Assembly: GCA_039831705.1 (NCBI GenBank)
Contig: JBDOMT010000215.1
Span: 1 to 64,000, forward strand
DNA: 64,000 bases
Direction of reading: 5' to 3'
Origin: JAJRWS01 sp039831705
Lineage (GTDB): Bacteria > Planctomycetota > Planctomycetia > Pirellulales > Lacipirellulaceae
Below the pieces are notes generated by a model. It searched no databases. It was not told the origin of the DNA and was given only the letters and a program-made list of their open reading frames with translations. This document shows, piece by piece, positions 36,310 through 45,022 of this stretch (positions are counted from its first letter, which is position 1; each line of letters begins with the position of its first letter). A program made the position numbers and the translations under genes.

Positions 36310-36394
36310 GGATGGCGACCCTTAGTTTGCTAAAAGCTTAAATGGTAGTTGAATGATTACTCATTGTGAAATAAAGATTAGCCACACCGCAGTC

Positions 36395-37159
36395 CTAAAT
36401 CGCTCCGGTCAGCTCCAAGAATTTTTTGTCCAGGTCATGCCCCTGGCCCAACCCGGCGGGCGTGCCGTCGAATACAATGCGGCCTTCGTTGATGAAGATA
36501 ACCCGATTGCACATCGCTTCAACTTCTTGGAGGATGTGCGTGGAAAGCAAGATGGTTTTGGATTCACCCAACTGTCGAATCATCTTCCGTACTTCCCGAA
36601 TTTGGTTCGGATCGAGCCCCGCGGTCGGTTCGTCCAAGATCAGAACATCCGGATCGTGGAGGAGGGCCTGCGCCATACCGACACGTTGGCGAAACCCTTT
36701 GGAAAGCTTTCCGATCGGTTTTCCGATGACCGTTTCCAAGCGGCAAAGGGTAATAATCTCGTCCAGTCGTTGCCGCATCAAACGGGCGGACATGCCACGA
36801 GCGTTGGCAAAGAATGTGAGTAGGCTCCGAGGTGTCATGTCGGGATAAAGGGGGCCATTTTCAGGCAGGTAGCCAAGGCGTTTGGCACCTTGCAAGCGAT
36901 CTCCGGCCATATTGAATCCGGCCACACGGGCGACTCCGGTCGAAGGTGCCAGATAGCCGGTGAGCAGCTTCATGGTGGTACTTTTACCTGCCCCATTGGG
37001 ACCCAAAAAGGCAGCCACTTCTCCCTGATTGATCGAGAAGGTAACATCTCGTGCTGCGGCAAAATTGCCATAAAATTTCGACAGCTCCACAGCCTCGATC
37101 ATGGGGGTTCCAGCGGCCGACCGAGGGGTAACGTCTTCTTGTGGGGGTTGCTCAAGCAT
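36395..37159 (-). CDS. ABC transporter ATP-binding protein (GldA-like)
   Basis: The ATPase partner of the ABC-2 permease fusion encoded 86 nt downstream. The 254 residues contain Walker A GPNGAGKS (53-60), the signature LSKGFRQRVGMAQALL, Walker B VLILDEPTAGLD, and the switch histidine in LLSTHILQEVE. Its class (one-domain exporter ATPase with the AxxxxxxLGYLPE segment) matches gliding-type GldA and copper-type NosF proteins. A shorter start at 37102 (MIEAVELSKFYG) is also possible. Upstream lies a 474-nt non-coding gap. Confidence 0.9.
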   Translation of the reverse strand: MLEQPPQEDVTPRSAAGTPMIEAVELSKFYGNFAAARDVTFSINQGEVAAFLGPNGAGKSTTMKLLTGYLAPSTGVARVAGFNMAGDRLQGAKRLGYLPENGPLYPDMTPRSLLTFFANARGMSARLMRQRLDEIITLCRLETVIGKPIGKLSKGFRQRVGMAQALLHDPDVLILDEPTAGLDPNQIREVRKMIRQLGESKTILLSTHILQEVEAMCNRVIFINEGRIVFDGTPAGLGQGHDLDKKFLELTGAI

Positions 37160-37228
37160 CTGAAAAATCGGAGGGGGTGATTGGGGAAGGATAAAGAGCC
37201 GACAAGGGAACTGGTGCCGACGCTACAC

Positions 37229-37270
37229 TGTTTGGTCTACGCTGTTTGGTCTACGCTGTTTGGTCTACGC
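37229..37270. repeat. Three tandem 14-bp units
   Basis: TGTTTGGTCTACGC is repeated three times without mismatch, upstream of the ABC ATPase gene. Its role is unknown. Confidence 0.9.
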
Positions 37271-37335
37271 GGGAATGTGTCGTTTGTTCAGACAGCAAAA
37301 CATCAGGCTGCCAAGCACATGGGGGGCGTGCGTAA

Positions 37336-37528
37336 ACCCGTATATTTCATCCGTTTCGTTGTGAGGCCCAGTAATCTTATAGGAATGGGTTAAGTCCTTT
37401 CGTGGCAAGGCATGTGAGGTTCACGACCGCAGGTGTATTTTTCACACTTTGAGGATCGTGGACCGAAACATAACGCAGCCACGGAAGGACTTGGGACGCC
37501 GTAGCAGAAACGGATGTAATATGCGGGT
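37336..37528. repeat. Terminal-inverted-repeat element or structured RNA
   Basis: Arms of 22 nt at 37336-37357 (ACCCGTATATTTCATCCGTT plus TC) and 37507-37528 are complementary at 20 of 22 positions. Inside, AAGTCCTTTCGTGG (37392-37405) pairs with CCACGGAAGGACTT (37479-37492), and further inward GGTTCACGACC pairs with GGATCGTGGACC-like sequence. The whole span could fold into one long hairpin. A third copy of the arm sequence is at 45756-45777. It could be a MITE or a structured non-coding RNA of about 100-200 nt. There is no reading frame of note in 37160-37633. Confidence 0.55.
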
Positions 37529-37633
37529 AAAACGGGAGGACCGCAGGAGCGGCGAATTCTCGCCATTCTATCAGGCTGAACCGTAGTCTGATATCCCCGG
37601 GAAGAAGGTTTTTTTAGGGCTGGTCACATCTCC

Positions 37634-39322
37634 CTACCCCAGCTCCCGATACTCCCCAGCCGCCAGACGCGATGTGGCCAGCCGTTTTTGCCAGCGAGAA
37701 TCGCCTTGGCAAGGGAAATCATGGCGAAAATGGACCCCTCTCGACTCCTCACGCTCAAGTGCCGCACCAATGACAACCTGGGCAATAGTCAACATGTTTT
37801 GCAGTTCCCAGCCGGTAGGGTCGGTAAATTGCCGATCGAGGGCATAACGACACCAGGTATCGACGGTCGTGGACGCCAAGTGGAGTTGCTCCCCAGATCG
37901 CCGGACACCCACTTGACGCCACATCAGGCTTCGGAGCGAATTACGCACATCCAGCAAATCCAGTCGTTCTTCGTGGGGAGAAGTGGGCTTATTCTCTAAT
38001 GGAATGGCCTGATACGAGTCAGGCTGACTCAAGGCGGCTGCCGAAGCGCCCGCGCCCGCGTGCGCCCCATAGACGAGCCCTTCCAGAAGACTATTGGAAG
38101 CTAACCGATTGGCCCCATGCAAGCCACTGCTGGTCGCTTCGCCAGCAGCCCACAAACCGGGCAAAGTCGTTTGCCCCTGTGGGTCAATCGTGACCCCCCC
38201 CACAATGTAGTGGGCACCCGGCCGAACAGGCACCCGATCGGTGGTAATATCGAGCCCAAATTCCTGGCATCTGCGGGTGATACTGGGAAAACGTCTACGC
38301 ACCCAGTCTGCTTCGAGATGGCTCAGGTCGAGGTAGACGCACGGGTGACGCGTTTTCTCCATCTCCTCGACGATCGCCTGACTGACAATATCACGTGGAG
38401 CCAGTTCGGCCCGCGGGTCATGTTCGGGCATAAAACGGTGCCCATGACAATCGACCAACAAAGCGCCCTCACCGCGCATCGCTTCGGAGATCAGACTGCG
38501 ACTGCTACCGGCAATGTACAGCACCGTAGGGTGAAACTGCATGAACTCCATGTCCGCCAACTCGACTCCAGCCCGGTAGGCGATGGCATGTCCATCGCCA
38601 GTCGCAACCGCAGAGTTGGTGGTCTCCCGATAGAGTTGCCCTGAGCCGCCCGTGCAGAGGACAGTTTGCTTGGCCCACAGAAACGTTTTCCCGTGATGTT
38701 GATTCCAAACCAAAGCGCCTCGACAGACGTTGTCGCAGGTAAGCAGGTCGATGGTAAAAGTGTGCCGCCAAATCTGTCGATTCGGCTCCTGGTGAACCCG
38801 CTCGATCATGGCCCGCATTACCTCTTTGCCGGTAGCATCACCCAGCGCATGGACGATGCGAAACTGGCTATGCCCCCCTTCTCTGCCCAGGACAAACTCT
38901 CCCAATGATTCACCGGCCTGATGATCGCCCGTTTGCAGATTACCCATTTGCAGATTGCCTGGCGGTTCTCGATCGAATTGTGTGCCCCAGGCAACGAGCT
39001 GATCGATATGCTGGGGCGCTTCGCGAACGACCATTTCAACCACCTCTCGATCGCAAAGCCCCGCCCCCGCAGTCAAGGTGTCGGCCAGGTGCTGATCGAA
39101 ATCGTCACAGGAATTCAGCACACTGGCAATGCCTCCCTGAGCATAATTGCTGTTCGATTCTTTCAATCGGTCTTTGGTGACGACCAACACCGACAGTTGG
39201 GGATCTATCTCCAATGCAGCACGGAGTCCGGCAATGCCCCCGCCAATGATTAACACATCGACAAACTGATGCGGAATTTGCTTGGGATGAAATGGCACCA
39301 AATAACGCGGATAGGAAGACAT
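37634..39322 (-). CDS. nadB: L-aspartate oxidase
   Basis: A FAD-dependent enzyme that oxidises aspartate to iminoaspartate, the first step of NAD synthesis. The 562 residues begin with the dinucleotide-binding motif DVLIIGGGIAGLRAAL (about 24-40). They show SNYAQGGIASVL, the GGHSQFRIVHALGDATGKEV region, the MEFMQFHPTVLY motif, RGEGALLVDCHG, DRVPVRPGAHYIVGGVTIDP, and the fumarate-reductase-like C-terminal domain. Other quinolinate-pathway genes (nadA, nadC) are not in the window. The leader upstream of the ATG contains ATCAACCATCTAACATCAA rather than a clear Shine-Dalgarno sequence. An insertion with a duplicated NLQMGNLQTGD stretch lies near residue 130. Confidence 0.93.
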   Translation of the reverse strand: MSSYPRYLVPFHPKQIPHQFVDVLIIGGGIAGLRAALEIDPQLSVLVVTKDRLKESNSNYAQGGIASVLNSCDDFDQHLADTLTAGAGLCDREVVEMVVREAPQHIDQLVAWGTQFDREPPGNLQMGNLQTGDHQAGESLGEFVLGREGGHSQFRIVHALGDATGKEVMRAMIERVHQEPNRQIWRHTFTIDLLTCDNVCRGALVWNQHHGKTFLWAKQTVLCTGGSGQLYRETTNSAVATGDGHAIAYRAGVELADMEFMQFHPTVLYIAGSSRSLISEAMRGEGALLVDCHGHRFMPEHDPRAELAPRDIVSQAIVEEMEKTRHPCVYLDLSHLEADWVRRRFPSITRRCQEFGLDITTDRVPVRPGAHYIVGGVTIDPQGQTTLPGLWAAGEATSSGLHGANRLASNSLLEGLVYGAHAGAGASAAALSQPDSYQAIPLENKPTSPHEERLDLLDVRNSLRSLMWRQVGVRRSGEQLHLASTTVDTWCRYALDRQFTDPTGWELQNMLTIAQVVIGAALEREESRGVHFRHDFPCQGDSRWQKRLATSRLAAGEYRELG

Positions 39323-39391
39323 GGGGAGAAATGATTGATGTTAGATGGTTGATATCGACCTTGTCGAACAATTGCCTTGAACGGTTTTATT

Positions 39392-39428
39392 TTGACAGGA
39401 TAAAACAGGATACACATGATCAACAGGA
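39392..39428. repeat. Degenerate ACAGGAT tandem repeat
   Basis: TTGACAGGATAAAACAGGAT continues as TACACATGATCAACAGGA, a degenerate series of about 10-nt units upstream of nadB. Similar ACAGGAT arrays are common intergenic sequence in several environmental bacterial genomes. Confidence 0.5.
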
Positions 39429-39482
39429 GTATTTGTACAATTCGACCGTATGGCGTGCATCCCGTTAAATGAAGGATAACCG

Positions 39483-42400
39483 CTAAGGGCTCTCGCTCTT
39501 CGCTCCTCGCTCCTCGCCCTTCGCCGTACCTTTCACGTAGGCACGCATCCGCTCGATAAATGCTGCCGGAACGCGACTGCGATAGGTGTCACGGAGATCA
39601 CGTTGGTTGTCTTGGGTGTGATTCGCTTCATAACTCATCCGACGGTTTTTGCGCAACCCCAGGCTGCGCAGCGCCGCGTTGAGCTCTGTCTGCGCGGATT
39701 GAGCCTGGCCGTCGGTACTGGCCGCCAACGACTTGAGATTTTTCCAACGCTGCAAAAACCGCTGGAGTTCTTCCTGAGTCCAACCCACTTTGTCGAGCAT
39801 TTTTTGGTCGACCTGCCCTCGTTTGAATTGATCGGTCAGACGATTGAGGACCAGGTTGGTTTGCTGACGCGCGTAGTCGAGATTGGCAGCGTCTCCTTCG
39901 GCTGCTTCCTGTTCAGGACCAGGTGGAATGGTACTTGAACTTTGTCCGTCGCCCCCCCCCTCTTGCGCTGATGGCGATCCTTGAGTTGAAGGGGCCTGAG
40001 ATGGACGATCTTGTGCTGGAGAGTCTGGTGGCTGAAAATTTGCGTCTGGCTGGCCGTTCGAGTTGGTGGATTCGCCGGGGGTTGGTTCGTTAGCCGAAGG
40101 AGATTCCGATTGCTCGCGGTTAGCCGATGGCGAATTTTCAGAAGAGTTTTCGGATGAATCAGAAGCCGTGTCCGATGGGTCTGGTTGTTGGCCCGACGGC
40201 TGATGATTCGATTGCCCGTTTGATGGATCACCCGACTTGTTGTCAGCGCCCGTCTGTTTTTGATTCGACCGGCCCTGGTCCGACCGGCCCTGGTCCGACT
40301 GGCCCTGGTTCGACGGGTCCTGGCCTGGTTTGGACAAATCGCCCTGAGCACCATCCGCTGCCCCTTGGTTATCTCCAGAATTCCCTTGATCACCTTGAGA
40401 AGATGGCGTATCGCCCGGCCGTGACCCGGTTTGGCCCGCGCCTGGTTGCTCTGATTGTCCACTTCCCTCATCGGCCGCCTGGTGTTGTCCGTCGCTGCCG
40501 GTTCCTTTTGAATCGGCCTGCTGACCGGCACCTTGATCCCCGCCACCCGACCGATCCCCACTCTGCCCGCCCTGAGAATCCGACTCCCGTTGATCTCGCG
40601 CCGTGGCCGAATCCTGCTGGTCATCTGACGGTTTACCCGCCTCGCTGTCGCTCTGTTTGTCACTTGGTTTGCGGGCCTGTTCCGAGCTGGCCCCAGTTTG
40701 CTCATCCGATGAGCTCTCGCCAGCACCAGCTTCGCCCTGTTCGGGGGACTTTTCTCCAGATGCTCCCGTAGATTGAGACTCCCTCTCTTCCGATAAACCC
40801 GTCGAGGGGTCCTCTGGTTGGCTATCTTCCGTGCTGCCTTCGGCGCCGGCCTCGCCCTGTTCGGGCGATTTTTCTGCGGATTCTCCCGTGGATTGAGATT
40901 CCCCATCTTGCTCTGAGGTTGGGTCTTGGTTGGCTTCTTCTTCAGCAAGATGCTCAAGAAGTCGCTCGAAGGCCGTACCATCGTCGTCTCCTTCGGAAGA
41001 GACCTTTTCTAGAGTCGATCCCTGTTCGTCTGCTGTCGACTCTGGGGATTGCTGATTGCCAGCCTTCTCACTACTTGTACTATTTTCACTTGCGGAACTC
41101 CCCTGCCCCGTTCCATCTGAATCCGTTCCATCTGACTGATCGCTTTCGCCTCCCGTGTTCTGGTTCCCATGAGCTCCGTCACCCTTCACACGGTCTTCAC
41201 TCCCACCACCCTCACCGTTCTCGCCACTTGCAGTGCCGTCACTCTCACCACCCTCGCCACTCGAACTGCTGCCGCTCTCACCACTCTCACCACCCTCGCC
41301 ACTCGAACTGCTGCCGCTCTCACCACCCTCGTCACTCTCGCTACTCGAACTGCTACCGCTCTCACCGCTCTCACCACTCTCGCTACTCGAACTACTGCCG
41401 CTCTCACCACCCTCGCCATCGCTTCCTGTCTCGTCGGCCGCACTACCTTCAGAGGTTTGATCGTCTTCTGGACTCTCCGTTGGATCTTGTGGATTCTCCG
41501 GTCGTCTCGAGTCAGGCGACGCAGAAGATTGCGGACGGGTTACGCGTACTCGCCGTGGCAAGGTGACCGAAACGTTGGCTTCCGGAGCTCGATTGTCACG
41601 TGCTTCTGCCCAGTAAACCAATACATCGCCCTCATGCAGGTTTAACTGTCCAAGAGTAAACATAGTTTGACCAAGAAAACGTCCCGTGTGATTTTTGGAG
41701 AGTAAAACTCGATTCAGCCGGACCGTTTCAGAAGTGAGATTTTCTTGCGGATTCACTCCAACTTGCTCCAAATGGCCCACAACACGCACCTCAGACAGGG
41801 CGAAATCTGGGTCACTCGCTTCCACTTCGACAGTCATTTGCTCATCCATTGGTCGAGCGACTATTTCATCCGCATTCCCCCCGTCGGATTCAGTCAGTTG
41901 GTCGGATTCAGCCAGTTGGTCGGTCTCAGTCAGTCGAATTTCGGGAGCGTAGTCCGGAGTTACAGCAATCCGATATTTTGGCGGCTGGCGATTGGACCGT
42001 TTCGTCGTGGTAGTAAAACGCAATACATAACTGACATAACTGGGCGTTCGACGATCGGATCGCAAGGTGAGAGGAAATTGAGCCCACACCTGGTCTCTGG
42101 CATTTTGGTCTCCAATAATCTGCATGGGTAAATCGTGACGACCATCCGCATTAAAATCGACAAAGGCTTCCTGGATGGGATGGTTCGAGAGCCCAAACAA
42201 AGTAACACGAGTTCCTTCCAGCGCATCCAAGTCGCCGGTCGTATTGACTTCTCGAGATGGGTAGCCCGTGTAGGATGGATAATCGTAGCGTACCCGCTTC
42301 ACCACGATGGTGGGTCGGGCAAAAACGTAAACCTGATAAGTGGCCGATCGAGCATCACCCGCTTCGATCCAGTAATCGATGTCTTGCTCCATGCCATCGT

Positions 42401-43238
42401 AGCTTGTATTCGGTAGTTGGCATTGTCGCTCGAGACTCATAGACGTAGCGGGTCCCGACCCTTGCATGAGAATCGAAAGAGGCTCCGAGCGAGCGCTCAA
42501 ATCTTTAGTGGGACGGGTTTGGTAGTAGAGTACCGCCTGCTCATCTACGCTCATGCCTTGGATATTGGCTGCAACGGTCAGGCGATCACCACGAGCCACA
42601 GAAACTTCCCCCGGACGAATGTCGGTAATTTGTACCCGGCTGGGTACGCGACTGGATGACCAGGGGAATAAGACGCGACTTGCTGAAATGATTGGATTCT
42701 TAGGAGACAATAAGCAGTACAGTGCAAAAGTGGCCGCGACGGCTACCAATACGTATCCCAAACGCAAAACGACCGCCCGATCGACTGCCGTATCGACTGG
42801 TATCTGCGACAATCGGGTAGCCGCTTGTTGCTCGATCGTTTGATAGACTGAGGCCGATATCTGTTGCCGATGCTTGCGGAACAGAAGCAAGGACAACAGA
42901 CTGTTTTTAAGCGTAGGGCTATTATTCTCAAGAGTCTGCGCGGCATAGATTGGATTGATGGAAGTCTGCAACAGAGGCCAAAAAGTCCGCCAACCATACC
43001 AGCCAACGCCAACCATCAACAGCGAGAACAGTACGCTCCTGGCGGTCAAGCTCCAACCTCCAGGAACAATCCAATGTTCCAACAGGGCTGCAATGAACAG
43101 AAAAACTAGTAGCCCAATAATCAGCGTGAGAAGTCCTGCAAACAGATCAACCAATTTCAATGCACGCCGTGTGGCACTAATTTGCGTGTCGATCAACTGC
43201 CGACCGCTGATTTGCGATTTTTGCGATACGGTGGACAT
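39483..43238 (-). CDS. Giant membrane protein with low-complexity tail (DUF4175-like)
   Basis: A 1251-residue protein. Residues 1-200 carry three or four membrane helices (LLTLIIGLLVFLFIAALLEH, ARSVLFSLLMVGVGWYGW, VLVAVAATFALYCLL) with a DUF4175-like cytoplasmic helix pair between them. Residues 200-560 are beta-rich repeats (VQITDIRPGEVSVARGDRLT and similar). Residues 570-1140 are extreme low complexity: Ser/Glu/Gly arrays, then Gln/Ser/Asp/Gly arrays. The C-terminus is folded (RQQTNLVLNRLTDQFKRGQV, then TQEELQRFLQRWKNLKSLAA). The low-complexity DNA contains 12-21-bp tandem units, for example at 40270-40330, 41215-41415 and 41880-41930. Related planctomycete proteins are often encoded with MoxR and DUF58 genes, none of which are here. 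Function unknown. Confidence 0.75.
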   Translation of the reverse strand: MSTVSQKSQISGRQLIDTQISATRRALKLVDLFAGLLTLIIGLLVFLFIAALLEHWIVPGGWSLTARSVLFSLLMVGVGWYGWRTFWPLLQTSINPIYAAQTLENNSPTLKNSLLSLLLFRKHRQQISASVYQTIEQQAATRLSQIPVDTAVDRAVVLRLGYVLVAVAATFALYCLLSPKNPIISASRVLFPWSSSRVPSRVQITDIRPGEVSVARGDRLTVAANIQGMSVDEQAVLYYQTRPTKDLSARSEPLSILMQGSGPATSMSLERQCQLPNTSYDGMEQDIDYWIEAGDARSATYQVYVFARPTIVVKRVRYDYPSYTGYPSREVNTTGDLDALEGTRVTLFGLSNHPIQEAFVDFNADGRHDLPMQIIGDQNARDQVWAQFPLTLRSDRRTPSYVSYVLRFTTTTKRSNRQPPKYRIAVTPDYAPEIRLTETDQLAESDQLTESDGGNADEIVARPMDEQMTVEVEASDPDFALSEVRVVGHLEQVGVNPQENLTSETVRLNRVLLSKNHTGRFLGQTMFTLGQLNLHEGDVLVYWAEARDNRAPEANVSVTLPRRVRVTRPQSSASPDSRRPENPQDPTESPEDDQTSEGSAADETGSDGEGGESGSSSSSESGESGESGSSSSSESDEGGESGSSSSGEGGESGESGSSSSGEGGESDGTASGENGEGGGSEDRVKGDGAHGNQNTGGESDQSDGTDSDGTGQGSSASENSTSSEKAGNQQSPESTADEQGSTLEKVSSEGDDDGTAFERLLEHLAEEEANQDPTSEQDGESQSTGESAEKSPEQGEAGAEGSTEDSQPEDPSTGLSEERESQSTGASGEKSPEQGEAGAGESSSDEQTGASSEQARKPSDKQSDSEAGKPSDDQQDSATARDQRESDSQGGQSGDRSGGGDQGAGQQADSKGTGSDGQHQAADEGSGQSEQPGAGQTGSRPGDTPSSQGDQGNSGDNQGAADGAQGDLSKPGQDPSNQGQSDQGRSDQGRSNQKQTGADNKSGDPSNGQSNHQPSGQQPDPSDTASDSSENSSENSPSANREQSESPSANEPTPGESTNSNGQPDANFQPPDSPAQDRPSQAPSTQGSPSAQEGGGDGQSSSTIPPGPEQEAAEGDAANLDYARQQTNLVLNRLTDQFKRGQVDQKMLDKVGWTQEELQRFLQRWKNLKSLAASTDGQAQSAQTELNAALRSLGLRKNRRMSYEANHTQDNQRDLRDTYRSRVPAAFIERMRAYVKGTAKGEERGAKSESP

Positions 43239-43458
43239 AATGTTGATGTTTGATGTTTGATGTATGATGTGCAGGTGGCAGGTAGGAGATCGCCCTTCCC
43301 CAGAGAAATCCGGGCTAGAGGTCTCACAACTGATGGCTACTTATTCATTATAGGTGTTTTGTTGTAGAAATAAGACGAGCGTTTTCTTCATTTTGTTCCA
43401 TTGGGGTGTAGGTATAGGTCGAATATTACGGAAAATCACGATCCGACGATCGCGTGAA

Positions 43459-43533
43459 GGGGTCAGGTACAAGTTTTCGGCTTTCATGTTCATGGGCCAA
43501 AAGACTCGGTTGGCCGAAAATCGTACCAGACTC
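43459..43533. repeat. Miniature palindromic element
   Basis: GGGGTCAGGTACAAGTTTTC and GC at 43459-43480 pair with GCCGAAAATCGTACCAGACTCC at 43512-43533. An inner pair GGGCCAA / TTGGCC lies between. It resembles the widespread GGGGTCAGGTACG...CGTACCTGACCCC intergenic elements. The rest of 43239-43588 has no gene; it starts with a GATGTTTGATG-type repeat next to the preceding gene's start. Confidence 0.5.
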
Positions 43534-43588
43534 CGCCCTCTTGACTACTACCTCAATCAAGCAAACATAAACCTTCAAACAGCAAACC

Positions 43589-44647
43589 ATGTTCTCCCCC
43601 TCAACCTTTCGCGATCTGGTCAGCGGCCGACGTCGTGGCATGAATGCCAGCTTACTGCGCGGGCTACTACGGTTGGCAGAGTTTCCCTATGGCTGGGTGG
43701 TTCGATATCGCAATCGTCGATACGACCGACATTCTGCACCGATTCACACCGTGAATGTTCCAGTGGTCTGCGTAGGCAATCTCACTCTGGGAGGAACAGG
43801 AAAGACACCACTGGTCGAGTGGCTGGCCCGTCGATATGGTTCCCAGGGCGTACGCGTTGCGATAGTCAGTCGCGGCTATGGGGCTCGCGCTGGTATCCCT
43901 AACGATGAAGCGTTGGAGTTAGCTCAGGCTCTCCCAGGAGTCCCCCATGTACAGAATGCCGATCGCGTATCTGCCGCTGTTGAGGCAATCAACCAATACG
44001 CAACCGAACTGATTGTACTGGATGATGGCTTCCAGCATCGACGACTGGGACGCGATTTGGATGTCGTGTTATTGGATGCCAGCGAACCGTTTGGCATGGA
44101 GCACCTCTTCCCTCGCGGCACTCTGCGCGAGCCACTCGATTCACTCCGTCGGGCCGATGCGGTGGTACTCAGCCGAGCCACATTGCTTGATCAATCAGGG
44201 CGCGATACCATTCGCCAACGAGTCGCCTGCCTGGCTCCTCAAGCGGTGTGGTGTGAAGTCGATCATCAACCCTCTTGTTTAGTCAACCAAAGCGGCCAGC
44301 AAATGCCATTGGAGCACCTGGCCGGGCGGCCCTTGGTCGCCTTTTGCGGCATTGGCAATCCGATCGGCTTTCGACATACACTCACGGCGCTAGGCTGCCA
44401 ACCTATCGCCTGGCGCGAATTTGCCGACCATCACGCTTACCCTCGCCACGAGATAAATGCCTTGGAGTCCTGGGCTTCGACAGAAAACTCTGAATTGGCC
44501 GTGTGCACACGTAAAGATTTAGTCAAACTGAAAACAGACCGTTTGGGCACCGTGCCACTCTGGGCACTTGCCATCGAGTTGCAGTTTCTGCGCGGCCAGA
44601 GCGAATTTGAATCGTTGCTGATGACAAAGTTGAGGGTTGAGAATTGA
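43589..44647 (+). CDS. lpxK: Tetraacyldisaccharide 4'-kinase
   Basis: LpxK phosphorylates the lipid A precursor at the 4' position at the inner membrane. The 352 residues show the N-terminal amphipathic region (LLRGLLRLAEFPYGWVVRYR), the P-loop GNLTLGGTGKT (63-73), the LDDGFQHRRLGRDLDVVLLD motif, and LFPRGTLREPLDSLRRADAV. Its presence implies lipid A and a Gram-negative style envelope. No other lpx gene is near. The ATG start follows an ACATAAACCTTCAAACAGC leader with no Shine-Dalgarno sequence. Confidence 0.93.
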   Translation: MFSPSTFRDLVSGRRRGMNASLLRGLLRLAEFPYGWVVRYRNRRYDRHSAPIHTVNVPVVCVGNLTLGGTGKTPLVEWLARRYGSQGVRVAIVSRGYGARAGIPNDEALELAQALPGVPHVQNADRVSAAVEAINQYATELIVLDDGFQHRRLGRDLDVVLLDASEPFGMEHLFPRGTLREPLDSLRRADAVVLSRATLLDQSGRDTIRQRVACLAPQAVWCEVDHQPSCLVNQSGQQMPLEHLAGRPLVAFCGIGNPIGFRHTLTALGCQPIAWREFADHHAYPRHEINALESWASTENSELAVCTRKDLVKLKTDRLGTVPLWALAIELQFLRGQSEFESLLMTKLRVEN

Positions 44648-44746
44648 GAGGAATAGTGGAATGGTGGGGATAGCATGATTTCGCCTTTTCAAGCCTAAAA
44701 TCAATGATGGCATGGAAACCGGTGCCTTAGGGGCTTGTTGAATTAA

Positions 44747-44822
44747 TCAGCCGCAGGGCGTTAGCCCCCGGTCCTGACCTCAGAACACGCCACAAAACCT
44801 GGGGCTAACGCCCTGCGGCTGA
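44747..44822. repeat. Dispersed palindromic repeat, family A (copy 2)
   Basis: Left arm TCAGCCGCAGGGCGTTAGCC and 5 more nt (44747-44771); right arm 44798-44822 is its reverse complement with one mismatch in 25. The centre is 26 nt. This is the best preserved member of family A and could fold into a very stable hairpin after lpxK. Confidence 0.85.
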
Positions 44823-44856
44823 TGTGATCGTTACCATTGGGCATAATATCAACACC

Positions 44857-45019
44857 CCGCCACTGGTACCCGCCCACTCGCAGCCACTGCGGAAAGTGAG
44901 GCTTGGCTAACAGAAACCCGCCCGCCAAACGAATCTTTCCGTTTGGCCGCGCACAAACGTCCGCCACTGGTACCCGCTCTCCTCGCGGCCACTGCGGAAA
45001 GTTCGGCTTGGCTACCAGA
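44857..45019. repeat. Direct repeat pair of about 58 bp
   Basis: 44857-44914 and 44961-45019 both read CCGCCACTGGTACCCGC, then a CTCGC(A/G)GCCACTGCGGA segment, and end GGCTTGGCTA(A/C)CAGA. They differ at only a few positions. The gap between them contains a short palindrome around CCGTTTGGCCGCG. The second copy ends 3 nt from the BON-protein stop codon. Confidence 0.8.
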
Positions 45020-45022
45020 GAA

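Noticed and set aside
37380..37500. 6S RNA, SRP RNA or RNase P RNA
   Set aside because: The region folds, but none of the sequence signatures of those RNAs (for example the SRP GGAA loop context) is present, and it is bounded by inverted-repeat arms of an element.
41186..41566. Arg/Val-, Ser/Leu/Pro- or His-rich frames opposite the low-complexity tail
   Set aside because: They are by-products of the repetitive DNA encoding the Ser/Glu/Gly tail of the large membrane protein.
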